A stretch of 38,948 bases of DNA from a virus, in the IMG/VR virus record IMGVR_UViG_3300042476_000763, positions 1 to 38,948 of that record; one strand, written 5' to 3'. Position 1 is the first letter of the stretch, and each line of letters begins with the position of its first letter. Positions 8,752 through 16,325 of the stretch are shown piece by piece. The position numbers and the translations under genes are program-made. The notes under the pieces are model-generated. The model was not told the DNA's origin. It was given only the letters and a program-made list of their open reading frames with translations, and ran no database searches.

Positions 8752-9288
8752 ATGTCTTGCGTATCCTTTTGTTCATCAGACCTACCCGACCATAATTTAG
8801 TTGATTGTGGAGAGTATAAATTAGGTGGCGTTTCTGCTATTATTATTGGTGCTTGCGGCACTGAATTAGTTAATCCTTCAGATGATGAAGCTATTCAAAA
8901 TTTAATTACCGCAGATTTAGCGGTCTTAATTAAAGATATTAGATTTTCTATCGCTGCTGGGAGTCCTATTACTGTTGATTCTCCAATTGGTTGTGGAACT
9001 CCTATTAGAATTAATGAAGACCGCACAGCAACATTATTTGATGCTAATGTCACTGATGAGAATGTTGCGTTTTGGAATGACATTAATAGTCGTCGTGTTG
9101 CTTGGATTTTAGCTTATTTATGTGATAGCAATAAAGTTATTTACATTGACCCGCCACAAGGAATTACAACTTCTGCACAATTTATAGTTCCAGAACAAAA
9201 CAATGAATTGCAGCGTTTTGAGGCTACATTTAGTTGGAGAGACAAAAATATTCCTCTTCAATATCCTACCCCTCCTGGCGTATTTTAA
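8752..9288 (+). CDS. Probable major tail tube protein
   Basis: 178 residues with its own promoter, leader hairpin and terminator, a sign of an abundant virion protein. The sequence is beta-rich and mildly acidic. It starts with a Cys-containing segment (MSCVSFCSSDLPDHN) and closes with FSWRDKNIPLQYPTPPGVF, a tail-tube-like strand and arm. Codon use is less AT-biased than in its neighbours, fitting high expression. No sheath is present, so a siphovirus tube is the best fit. A head decoration role is an alternative, and no motif decides between them. Confidence 0.55.
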   Translation: MSCVSFCSSDLPDHNLVDCGEYKLGGVSAIIIGACGTELVNPSDDEAIQNLITADLAVLIKDIRFSIAAGSPITVDSPIGCGTPIRINEDRTATLFDANVTDENVAFWNDINSRRVAWILAYLCDSNKVIYIDPPQGITTSAQFIVPEQNNELQRFEATFSWRDKNIPLQYPTPPGVF

Positions 9289-9307
9289 TTAATTATTTTT
9301 TTTTAGA

Positions 9308-9340
9308 AAAAAAGCCTTACATTATGTGGGGCTTTTTTAT
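9308..9340 (+). terminator. Rho-independent terminator
   Basis: A nine-base-pair stem AAAAAAGCC (9308-9316) with GGCTTTTTT (9330-9338) around a 13-base loop, followed by T-rich sequence. It sits 20 bases after the tail tube stop. Confidence 0.8.
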
Positions 9341-9374
9341 TTATTTTGTATTTATAACTAGTAATTAAATAATT

Positions 9375-9731
9375 ATGGCTACTAAAAAAGTAAAAAAGCA
9401 AGAAACTATAATTGATGATAATTCAATTTCTTCTAAATTAGAAAATGATAATAATCAACATATTGATTTTATTATTAATAATGGAGTAATTATTGAAAGT
9501 GCTGATTCTATTTCACAATTAAATAATGATTTAAAATTTATTATTATAAAATCAATAAGCACATGGACTAAAGCTATTGCTGAATTTAAATCATTGAAAA
9601 AGCATTTAGCTAAAAATGGGGTTGTTGTTTATATCAAAGATGAAAATATTGAATTAAATAAATTTATTAATTATATTAAAAATAATAGGTATAATGCTGT
9701 TGAATTAGAAGAATTTTATTTTGTTCAATAA
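9375..9731 (+). CDS. Hypothetical protein
   Basis: 118 residues, not recognised. The N-terminal 30 residues are lysine-rich then polar and probably disordered. The rest (HIDFIINNGVIIES, LKFIIIKSISTWTKAIAEF, NGVVVYIKDENIELNKFI) looks like a small alpha/beta domain. It lies between the tail tube terminator and the portal gene, a transition from tail to head genes, and could be a head-tail or assembly factor. The downstream 76 bases contain repeats. Confidence 0.6.
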   Translation: MATKKVKKQETIIDDNSISSKLENDNNQHIDFIINNGVIIESADSISQLNNDLKFIIIKSISTWTKAIAEFKSLKKHLAKNGVVVYIKDENIELNKFINYIKNNRYNAVELEEFYFVQ

Positions 9732-9760
9732 AGCAAAACTTAAGCAAAACTTAAGCAAAG
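9732..9760. repeat. 11-bp tandem direct repeats
   Basis: AGCAAAACTTA occurs at 9732-9742 and 9743-9753, followed by a partial third copy AGCAAAG at 9754-9760. It lies immediately upstream of the TATAAN hexamer array. Confidence 0.85.
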
Positions 9761-9768
9761 TGAAAGCG

Positions 9769-9798
9769 TATAAGTATAAGTATAATTATAAATATAAT
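9769..9798. repeat. TATAAN hexamer array, intergenic copy
   Basis: Five tandem hexamers: TATAAG, TATAAG, TATAAT, TATAAA, TATAAT. Together with the preceding GTGAAAGCG this closely matches 32352-32395 inside the helicase-loader-like gene. Here the frame is not part of a gene. It may be a relic of a gene copy or a DNA site. Confidence 0.75.
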
Positions 9799-9807
9799 AA
9801 TTAATAA

Positions 9808-9876
9808 ATGTTTTGTAGAAATAAAAATTGCGGTTCTCATATAATATCAAATCCATCAACTAAAGCGATAGCGTAA
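9808..9876 (+). CDS. Possible 22-residue Cys-containing peptide
   Basis: A very short frame beginning MFCRNKNCGSH and ending on the first base of the portal ATG (TAATG overlap, 9874-9878). The tight coupling to the portal gene and the CxxxxC pattern are its only support. It may be a leader peptide for translation coupling, or chance. Confidence 0.3.
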   Translation: MFCRNKNCGSHIISNPSTKAIA

Positions 9877-11795
9877 TGTCATTAAACGTCTTAGAAATAA
9901 ATAAAATTTTAAATGATTTTATTTCTAAATATAAGAATTGGAGTTTAAAATCATCTCAATCTCCTTATGACCATATAACAAAGGAGAGAATTAATGTTAG
10001 TAAATATCCAGAATATTGGACTGGATATAATTATGCTGCATTAATGTATGATTCAATTAAGCCACATTCAAGAGCAGACGTTTATCCAGAGCACTTATTT
10101 GCAGTGAGAGCTCCAAATCAAACTGAAGAGCAAGCAAAATATATTAAATCAAATTATAAAGCAATTACTTTAGGTGTATTTGAAGATTTTAAAGCGACAA
10201 TAAGTAGAGCTTTTGCTGACCAAAATTGGAGCATTAGATATAGTGAAGAAAAGGATGTGAGATTTGGTGATGAAACATTTCAATCTTATGTTAATAATGA
10301 GATTGAAAATTATGGTTCAATTGAAGCTTTTGCTAAAAGCATGATTCCATCTTTAAAACTAGTTGATGCTAATGGTATAATAGCTATTTATCCTAATGAT
10401 ATTACTTACACTAAATTTGAAGATATCGACAATGATGATGATAATATCATAAATAATGATTTAATAAAACCAGTGCCACGATATTACTCATGTAAATCAA
10501 TAGTTGGACAGGAATTAGGAAAATGGTACTTAGTTGTTAGTGAAGAAAAATCTATAATTAAATCAAACAATAAAGAAATTAAAGAGGGTTTAATTTTAGA
10601 ATTATTTGACAATGAATATATTTATAAAATAAAACAAATAGGTAAAAAGTCAGATTTTACATTTGGTGAAATAGAAATTTATTTTAAGCATGATTTAGGA
10701 TATGTGCCTTGTATTAAATTAATGGGTACTCCGCAATTAATAGAACAAACAATTGCATATCAATCTCCATTTATTACAGCAGTTCCATTATTAGAGCAAG
10801 CTTTATTAGATGAAAGTTATTTACAAATTAGTAAAGCCGGTAGTGCATTTCCTTTTATGGTGGCTTTAGGTGAAATTTGTGAATTTACTGATAGAGAAGG
10901 AAATAAATGTGATAATGGTAGAATATTTGATTCAATTAATGGCGGATATAGGACTTGTCAATCATGTGGTGGCAATGGAGTAAAAAGTAGGTTTAGCCCA
11001 AGTGGAGCATTATTAGTAAAACCTAAAACTTCAATGAGTGATGGAGACACTGGTATTAGTGGTGATTATTTGAAATTTGTTTCTCCACCAATGGACACTC
11101 TTTCTTTTTTAAGAAGTGAAATTGATTCATTGTTATTAAAATCAAGGTCAATATTGCATTTGCCTACATCAGATTCCGCTGTGTCAATAGGTGAATCACA
11201 AACAGCTACTGGTTCATTAAATAAATTAAGAGCATTACATGCATTTATTAAACCAATATCAGACCAAATATTTACTATTTATGAATTTGTTTTAGAAACA
11301 ATTGGAAGAATTAGATATGGTGAATATTTTGGTGGATTTAATTTAGTATACCCAACATCATTTGATATTAATACTCCTAGTGATTATTTGGCTTTAATTT
11401 CTGAAGGACAAAAAGCTGGAGTAGCACCATCAATTACATTTGCTAATATGTATAATTATATTAAAGCAATTAATTATACAGATGAAGAAACAACAGCAAT
11501 TTATGATTTAATTCTTGAAGCTGATGAATTATTATTAATGAATAGTGCTGATATAATTGCTAGAGTAGCTAATGGTTCAATTGAAAAATGGCAAGATGTG
11601 TTGCATTATTCAGCTCCACAATTAATAATGTATTTAATTAGAAATCATATTCCAACACCAGAAGCACCGAGATTCATTGATTTACCAATGAATGATAAAG
11701 TATCAATGCTTAAGCAATTGGCAGTGTCTAAGATTGCTGAGCAATTAGACCCTATTGAACAAATTAGACAAGACCTATTAAATGGCGTCAATTGA
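9876..11795 (+). CDS. Portal protein
   Basis: 639 residues, the right length for a phage portal, placed before a MuF-like gene and ahead of scaffold and capsid genes. The portal forms the dodecameric ring at the DNA-entry vertex. An early segment (YPEYWTGYNYAALMYDSIKP, residues about 43-62) and a helical C-terminal third fit the family. An unusual insertion near residues 335-375 carries CEFTDREGNKC and CQSCGGNG, a DnaJ-like zinc-binding pattern. The C-terminus is helix-rich (LKQLAVSKIAEQLDPIEQ). The start overlaps the preceding tiny frame; the end overlaps the next gene by 14 bases. The call rests on order and size as well as sequence. Confidence 0.72.
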   Translation: MSLNVLEINKILNDFISKYKNWSLKSSQSPYDHITKERINVSKYPEYWTGYNYAALMYDSIKPHSRADVYPEHLFAVRAPNQTEEQAKYIKSNYKAITLGVFEDFKATISRAFADQNWSIRYSEEKDVRFGDETFQSYVNNEIENYGSIEAFAKSMIPSLKLVDANGIIAIYPNDITYTKFEDIDNDDDNIINNDLIKPVPRYYSCKSIVGQELGKWYLVVSEEKSIIKSNNKEIKEGLILELFDNEYIYKIKQIGKKSDFTFGEIEIYFKHDLGYVPCIKLMGTPQLIEQTIAYQSPFITAVPLLEQALLDESYLQISKAGSAFPFMVALGEICEFTDREGNKCDNGRIFDSINGGYRTCQSCGGNGVKSRFSPSGALLVKPKTSMSDGDTGISGDYLKFVSPPMDTLSFLRSEIDSLLLKSRSILHLPTSDSAVSIGESQTATGSLNKLRALHAFIKPISDQIFTIYEFVLETIGRIRYGEYFGGFNLVYPTSFDINTPSDYLALISEGQKAGVAPSITFANMYNYIKAINYTDEETTAIYDLILEADELLLMNSADIIARVANGSIEKWQDVLHYSAPQLIMYLIRNHIPTPEAPRFIDLPMNDKVSMLKQLAVSKIAEQLDPIEQIRQDLLNGVN

Positions 11796-12693
11796 TGAAA
11801 TAGTAAAAAAGAAAATTAAATTATTAGAAGATACTCCAAATAAATTAATTACTGAATCTAAAAAGATTGAATTAAAAGTTTGGAAAGAATTACTTCCATT
11901 AATTAAAGACTTAGAAATTGATAGCAAAACAGGGGCTATAATTCAAAGTGATGGAAATATAAATAAAATAGCAACAATTACTGATGCTTTAAATACTTAT
12001 TTAGCTGGAGATGAATATAAAAGTGCTATAAAAGATTTTTTAGGTGCTATTGATGAGAATGTTAAATTAACTAATGATATTGCTAAGTCAATTGAAAAAG
12101 GATTTGAACCAACTGAAGCTCAAAAAAGATTAATTCAAATAACTAAACAAAATGCTATTGATGCATTTGTTGGTAGTGGATTAAAAAATAATGTTACACG
12201 CCCATTTTTAGAACAATTAACAGCTAATATAGCGTCTGGCGCTACTCTTACTGACGCTGTAAATACTTTAGAAAAAATAATTATTGGTGATAAAAAAAAT
12301 GATGGTAAATTATTAGCTAATACTAAAACAATTGCAAAAACAGCTCAAACAATTGCAAATAGTAGTTATAATGCAGCAATTTATGAATCATTAGACATTG
12401 AATGGTTTAGATATGTAGGAGGTGAAATACCAACCACTAGAGAATTTTGTAGAAATAGAGAAAATGGTATATTCCATAAAAAAGAAATTGAAATGTGGGG
12501 TGAAGGAGATAATAGTGGTGGAATTAATGATATAAAAAATGGAACATGGGCTGGAAGAATTGATGGAACAAATGAAAAAACTATATTTGTAAATAAAGGT
12601 GGATGGGAATGTAGACATGAATTTGTTCCTGTGAATATTAAACAAGTGCCAAAAGAAGTAATTGAAAGAGTAAAAAATGAAGGATTTATTTAG
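11782..12693 (+). CDS. MuF-like head morphogenesis protein
   Basis: 303 residues. The C-terminal 100 residues have the minor-head-protein signature: WFRYVGGEIPTTREFCRNR, then GTNEKTIFVNKGGWECRH, ending in FVPV. This pattern marks the Mu gpF / SPP1 gp7 family, which sits inside the prohead near the portal. The first 200 residues are helical. Immediate downstream position relative to the portal, with a 14-base overlap, is the standard arrangement. The cysteine and histidine in CRH are conserved in the family. Confidence 0.82.
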   Translation: MASIDEIVKKKIKLLEDTPNKLITESKKIELKVWKELLPLIKDLEIDSKTGAIIQSDGNINKIATITDALNTYLAGDEYKSAIKDFLGAIDENVKLTNDIAKSIEKGFEPTEAQKRLIQITKQNAIDAFVGSGLKNNVTRPFLEQLTANIASGATLTDAVNTLEKIIIGDKKNDGKLLANTKTIAKTAQTIANSSYNAAIYESLDIEWFRYVGGEIPTTREFCRNRENGIFHKKEIEMWGEGDNSGGINDIKNGTWAGRIDGTNEKTIFVNKGGWECRHEFVPVNIKQVPKEVIERVKNEGFI

Positions 12694-12901
12694 TAAAGAA
12701 TATATAAAAATAGTTATGCCAGATGGCAAAATAAAGCAAGCTAATGGCTTAGTTAGAAAATATTTGTTATCAATTGGAGGAAGAGAGTTAATTTTACAAC
12801 CTATAAATTTAAATTATGAAAATCAAACAAGAGGAAGCAGTGGAACTAGTGAAGTTCCTAAACCTAGAAGAGGCAGAAAGCCTAGAAGAAGCGAAAAATA
12901 A
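12677..12901 (+). CDS. Small protein with basic AT-hook-like tail
   Basis: 74 residues, overlapping the MuF-like gene by 17 bases and the scaffold gene by 86 bases in another frame. The N-terminal half has mixed strands (YIKIVMPDGKIKQANGLV). The C-terminus is PKPRRGRKPRRSEK, an AT-hook-like basic patch that could touch packaged DNA. No family recognised. The long overlap with the scaffold start means one of the two starts could be wrong, but both frames look coding. Confidence 0.6.
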   Translation: MKDLFSKEYIKIVMPDGKIKQANGLVRKYLLSIGGRELILQPINLNYENQTRGSSGTSEVPKPRRGRKPRRSEK

Positions 12902-13640
12902 ATTTCAAGAAAATTGGATTCAACAAAAAGAATTAAATTCTAAAATTGGCAAAATAACTGGCTCAATTAGCAATGTAACTCGCAAAGCTTTTGAACCTTT
13001 TGGTGTATTATTAAGTGAAGATGATTTTAAAGAGCAAAAAATAGAAGATGTTTTGCGTTCTGCTTCTGAAAAAGCTAAAATTGAATTTGAAAAGCAAAAA
13101 GAAGAGTGGGAAAAAAGAGCATCTAAAGATGGGTCAGGTGATTTAATTAAGGAATGGGAAAAGAAATACTCAACTTTAGAAAAGAAATACACGGAAATTG
13201 ATTCAGCTAGGCAAGATGCTATTAGCCAATTTGAGAATTTCAAAGTAAAAGTTGAAGAAGAGAAAAAAGAATTAAAAATTAATTCAGTTTTTGAAAAAGA
13301 ATTTGCATCAATTAAAGTAGACCCAACAGTAAATCAATTAACAATTAAAGGATTTAAATCTGATTTGTCTGAAAAATATGTTTTTGATGTAGATACTGAT
13401 GGAAGTGTAATTGTTAAAGATAAAAAATCACAAGAAAGAATAAAATCTACAACAAAAGCCGGCACATTCTTAGGAGTAAATGATATTTTAATTAAAGAAG
13501 CTACAGAAGCTGGAATAATTCAAAAAAATCCTCATGCTGGAAAGCCAAATTTAAATAAAGGATATATTGTTCCATTAGAAAATAATAATAATTCAAATAA
13601 ACAAAGAGGAGTTAATCCTAGATTTTTTGGAGGAGTATAA
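12816..13640 (+). CDS. Capsid scaffold protein
   Basis: 274 residues with a long charged coiled coil from about residue 55 to 155 (KIEFEKQKEEWEKRA, WEKKYSTLEKKYTEIDS), a typical scaffolding-protein core, followed by a globular C-terminal part. It lies two genes upstream of the major capsid gene, the usual scaffold position. No protease motif is seen. The start at 12816 overlaps the previous gene; the next in-frame methionine is far downstream, so the start is likely. The C-terminus NPRFFGGV may be the capsid-binding tail. Confidence 0.75.
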   Translation: MKIKQEEAVELVKFLNLEEAESLEEAKNKFQENWIQQKELNSKIGKITGSISNVTRKAFEPFGVLLSEDDFKEQKIEDVLRSASEKAKIEFEKQKEEWEKRASKDGSGDLIKEWEKKYSTLEKKYTEIDSARQDAISQFENFKVKVEEEKKELKINSVFEKEFASIKVDPTVNQLTIKGFKSDLSEKYVFDVDTDGSVIVKDKKSQERIKSTTKAGTFLGVNDILIKEATEAGIIQKNPHAGKPNLNKGYIVPLENNNNSNKQRGVNPRFFGGV

Positions 13641-13642
13641 TT

Positions 13643-13912
13643 ATGCCTAAATACGAAGGTTATATGGTCACTACTTCTGATAAAGAAGGTAAAAAATATA
13701 AAGCAACTGATGAAGATGGAAAAGAAATCCATTTTGGAGCATCTGGATATAGAATAAAGCCAGGCACTGATGCAGGAAATTCATATTGTGCTAGAAGTTT
13801 TGGAATTAAAAGTGATAAATATAGCGCCAATTGGTGGGCTAGGCAACTATGGAGTTGTGAAGGTAAAAAATCAGTTAGTGACAAACCTTTTTTTGGCAAA
13901 ATAGAATTATAA
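13643..13912 (+). CDS. Small head-region protein, DUF5754-like
   Basis: 89 residues beginning two bases after the scaffold stop. The motif order KKYKATDEDGKEIHFGASGY, then a PGTDAGNSYCARSFGI element, then SANWWARQLWSCEGKK resembles a small viral family with a conserved K-YxA...FG..GY core; DUF5754 is my best guess for the name. Placement between scaffold and capsid genes suggests a capsid-associated or decoration protein, but there is no direct evidence. A strong terminator follows. Confidence 0.65.
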   Translation: MPKYEGYMVTTSDKEGKKYKATDEDGKEIHFGASGYRIKPGTDAGNSYCARSFGIKSDKYSANWWARQLWSCEGKKSVSDKPFFGKIEL

Positions 13913-13931
13913 ATAATTAATTAAATTAAAT

Positions 13932-13967
13932 AAGAGCTCGATTAATTCGGGCTTTTATTTTTTTATT
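13932..13967 (+). terminator. Rho-independent terminator before the capsid gene
   Basis: The stem AAGAGCTCG (13932-13940) pairs with CGGGCTTTT (13948-13956) over nine positions including two G-T wobbles, with loop ATTAATT, followed by A and seven Ts. It separates the portal-scaffold operon from the capsid transcription unit. Confidence 0.75.
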
Positions 13968-13981
13968 TAAAAATAAAAATT

Positions 13982-13989
13982 TAATTTTG
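13982..13989 (+). promoter_or_regulatory. Putative capsid promoter -7 box (TAATTTTG)
   Basis: TAATTTTG matches TAnnTTTG and directly follows the terminator, 106 bases before the capsid ATG. No convincing -33 TTTG is present. The same octamer precedes genes at 607, 17513 and 37028. Confidence 0.5.
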
Positions 13990-14034
13990 TAATGCATTAA
14001 AGTAAATTGTAGTTAGCGGTAACTTAAAACGCAA

Positions 14035-14059
14035 CGTAGGCCTAAATTTGCTAAGCCTA
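14035..14059 (+). promoter_or_regulatory. Leader hairpin of the capsid gene
   Basis: CGTAGGC followed by a 13-base loop and GCCTA (14055-14059); the stem is TAGGC with GCCTA. It ends 36 bases before the ATG at 14095. Sequence, loop length and spacing equal those of the leader at 8694-8716. Confidence 0.6.
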
Positions 14060-14094
14060 AATTAGTAATATAACCCATTTAATTTTATAAAAAA

Positions 14095-15138
14095 ATGCCT
14101 ATTTCTTCGATTTTGAGCGAATGCCCTAATATACAAATGGCGCTCAGTGAATTATTTATGGAAGTTGGACAACGCGAATCGTTGCCTTTTATTGAGTTTT
14201 TAAATTCTCCTGAAAATGTGAAAATGATTAAACAAGAAATTTCACCAGGAGGAGGTAAACTTAAAACAGTTGAAGCTCGTTGGATTCAACGTTTACCAGA
14301 AAGTGTTGTAGAAGAAGGTGAAGACATTCTAACTTGTACTTCAACTAACACTTACGGAGACACCACTATCACTTATACTTTGGATTCAACTGACACTTAC
14401 ATTGCTAGTCAATTAATTAAAGCTGATGAAATTGCTCGTCATTGCCAAGCTAATAATGTTTATATTATGGAAGCTATTATGCGATTGATGAATGCAATGG
14501 ACCGCAAAATTAATTCAGTAGCAGCCACTCAAGCAGTTGCAGCTATTGGCAATTGGGGTACTGATGTTGAAAATTTCTACACTGTTACTGGTGATTGTCT
14601 TACAATTGCTACAATGAATGGCGACACTGAACCTAATCCATTTGCTTTAGCTGATATTACTCAAGCAACTCGCATGGCTAATTACCCAGGAGCTCCAATT
14701 GCATTTGGTGGTCCAGCTATGCAACGTTATGCTAATGCAGTACAAGCTGGTTGTTGTACACAATATGGCTTGGATTTAGCTACAATTACAGCCCAAAATG
14801 GATTTGGATTTGCTTATGATGCACGAGTTGCTGAAGCATTAAATAGTCCTAACAAAGCTTTAGTAACTACACCTGGAGCACTACAATGGCTTTCTTATAA
14901 TTTAGCTGGTTGGAATAATGGTATGACACCAATCGCTGGAGCTAATTATACTAAAACTCAAGTTATTACTCCTAGTGGTGTTCCTTGCGATTTAACTTTA
15001 AAAGATGATTGTGGTAATTTATCAATTGTATTAACTACTGTTGGTAAAGTAATTTCATTACCAAATACAATTTATCAAGCTGAAGATAAATATGCTGGTG
15101 TTAATTATGTTAATTGTGTGACAATTGTAAACCCGTAG
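14095..15138 (+). CDS. Major capsid protein
   Basis: 347 residues, preceded by scaffold, terminator, promoter and leader hairpin, which fits the most abundant head protein. The sequence has an HK97-type look: a helical N-terminal part (residues about 1-40), an extended beta region (ITYTLDSTDTYIASQLI), a long spine-like helix (IYIMEAIMRLMNAMDRKIN-like, residues about 120-140), an A-domain stretch with GAPIAFGGPAMQRYANAVQ, and a beta-rich C-terminus. Codon use is less AT-biased than elsewhere, in line with strong expression. The gene ends AAC CCG TAG; this lies in a slippery heptamer, so a C-terminally extended form may also be made. Confidence 0.8.
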   Translation: MPISSILSECPNIQMALSELFMEVGQRESLPFIEFLNSPENVKMIKQEISPGGGKLKTVEARWIQRLPESVVEEGEDILTCTSTNTYGDTTITYTLDSTDTYIASQLIKADEIARHCQANNVYIMEAIMRLMNAMDRKINSVAATQAVAAIGNWGTDVENFYTVTGDCLTIATMNGDTEPNPFALADITQATRMANYPGAPIAFGGPAMQRYANAVQAGCCTQYGLDLATITAQNGFGFAYDARVAEALNSPNKALVTTPGALQWLSYNLAGWNNGMTPIAGANYTKTQVITPSGVPCDLTLKDDCGNLSIVLTTVGKVISLPNTIYQAEDKYAGVNYVNCVTIVNP

Positions 15139-15200
15139 TTGGCTCGCAGTTTTTATTATCACAAGTTGATGATGAACTGTTGAGCCAAATAGGTGATAAT
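15129..15200 (+). promoter_or_regulatory. Possible -1 frameshift signal at the capsid stop codon
   Basis: Bases 15129-15135 read A AAC CCG in the capsid frame, an X XXY YYZ heptamer ending directly before TAG. Three bases later an extended stem begins: TTGGCTC (15139-15145) with GAGCCAA (15182-15188), and CAGTT (15147-15151) with AACTG (15175-15179). The loop's ATTATCAC (15155-15162) is perfectly complementary to GTGATAAT (15193-15200), giving a pseudoknot. The AAC-to-AAA re-pairing is imperfect and the 4-base loop across a long stem is tight, so this is a strong pattern but not proof. Confidence 0.5.
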
Positions 15201-15215
15201 TTAATGTCAGAGTAA
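15135..15215 (+). CDS. Capsid C-terminal extension in the -1 frame
   Basis: After a -1 slip, translation would go on for 26 codons, VVGSQFLLSQ at the start and DNLMSE at the end, stopping at TAA 15213-15215. Upstream, this frame is open only back to a stop at 15111-15113, so the permitted slip window is about eight codons and contains just one slippery heptamer. No ATG starts the frame upstream of the extension, so it is not an obvious independent gene. The product would be a minor capsid form of about 373 residues. Confidence 0.42.
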   Translation, partial: VVGSQFLLSQVDDELLSQIGDNLMSE

Positions 15216-15221
15216 TTATTG

Positions 15222-15252
15222 AATAGGGGATAATTATATCCCCTATTTTTTT
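15222..15252 (+). terminator. Strong rho-independent terminator after the capsid gene
   Basis: A perfect 11-base-pair stem AATAGGGGATA (15222-15232) with TATCCCCTATT (15237-15247), loop ATTA, followed by Ts. It lies downstream of the possible frameshift extension, so the extension is inside the capsid transcript. Confidence 0.9.
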
Positions 15253-15278
15253 GTATATTTACAATTAAAATATTAATT

Positions 15279-16325
15279 ATGTGTTATGAATCTTTAGTTG
15301 GTTTAAAAGGTTGCGGAGACCAACAACCATCAACTGGTTTATTTATTGATACATTAGGTATTAATGAATCTTTTTTAGCTCAATTAATAACAGACCAATA
15401 TGATACTGGTTATGATTTATTTATTGATAAATTAAATTTATCATATAAAAGAATTAGCAATGAAATATTGAATAGATTATCACCAGCTCTAAAGTCAGAT
15501 ACAATAATTGAAAATAGAAGGATTGGTCAATTATTAACTAATTATAAAAATGTACAATCATCATTATCAAGTGGTGTGTATGGTGGTATTAGAGTTAAAA
15601 TAAATCCAAATGAAACTTCATTTTTAAATTTCTATTTAAGCGATTTAACTTTAAATATAGATGATTCAAATACTAATCTTACTATTTATGTATTTGATTT
15701 AAATAAAATGAAATTAATTGAATCATTTATTTATACTCAAGGTTCAATATCTCAGTTTATTGGAAAGCAATATAAATCAGCTAAAAGAAAATTAGATTTA
15801 GCAATTGTTTATGAGCAAACTTTTGATGTTGCTAAAACAATAACTAAAAATGGTTCTTGCTCAACTTGCGGTGGTGGATTTAGATTTGCTCATATATGCC
15901 CTTTTGTTGACGCTATTGGAGTTAATTTATTATACGATGGAAATGAAGTCACTTCAGTAAACAATGTTATGTATACTTCTGGAATGAGCATAAATTATAA
16001 TATTAATTGTGATAGAGAAAGTTTTATTTGCTCAATTGGAGGAAATATATCTATTGCACTGGCTTATTTAACTGCGTCTGAAATATATGATTATGCTTTG
16101 ACTATTAGTCCAAATCAAAGAGTGAATACTTCTGTGATAATTAATAGAGGACAAAAGCCATTTGCCACTGCTGCCGCAGTCGAAGGTATAGTGGCAGCTA
16201 GAGATATTGCAGTTGAAAAATATAATAATGAATTAAGCAATTTAATTTCTAATATGAGATTGCCAGAAGATAATCATTGTTTTGATTGTAGAAAAAATAT
16301 TAAGTATGTAGTGTCTATTCCATAA
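15279..16325 (+). CDS. Structural protein after the capsid gene (function unknown)
   Basis: 348 residues beginning MCYESLVGLKGCGDQQP. An N-terminal helical part is followed by a beta domain (residues about 105-155, IRVKINPNETSFLNFYLSDL) and then a cysteine-rich C-terminal half (CSTCGGG, CDRESFICS, CFDCRK). Position between capsid and neck genes suggests a head or head-tail joining protein. I do not recognise a named family. It shares the ATAATG junction with the next gene. Confidence 0.6.
   Translation: MCYESLVGLKGCGDQQPSTGLFIDTLGINESFLAQLITDQYDTGYDLFIDKLNLSYKRISNEILNRLSPALKSDTIIENRRIGQLLTNYKNVQSSLSSGVYGGIRVKINPNETSFLNFYLSDLTLNIDDSNTNLTIYVFDLNKMKLIESFIYTQGSISQFIGKQYKSAKRKLDLAIVYEQTFDVAKTITKNGSCSTCGGGFRFAHICPFVDAIGVNLLYDGNEVTSVNNVMYTSGMSINYNINCDRESFICSIGGNISIALAYLTASEIYDYALTISPNQRVNTSVIINRGQKPFATAAAVEGIVAARDIAVEKYNNELSNLISNMRLPEDNHCFDCRKNIKYVVSIP

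Noticed and set aside
9342-9349. Promoter box before 9375 (TTATTTTG)
   Set aside because: It misses the A at the second position of TAnnTTTG and has no -33 partner, and such T-rich sequence is frequent here.
12391-13899. Minus-strand frames opposite the MuF-like, scaffold and small head genes
   Set aside because: Shadow frames in AT-rich coding sequence; translations are rich in Phe, Ser and Ile and no promoter or leader is present.
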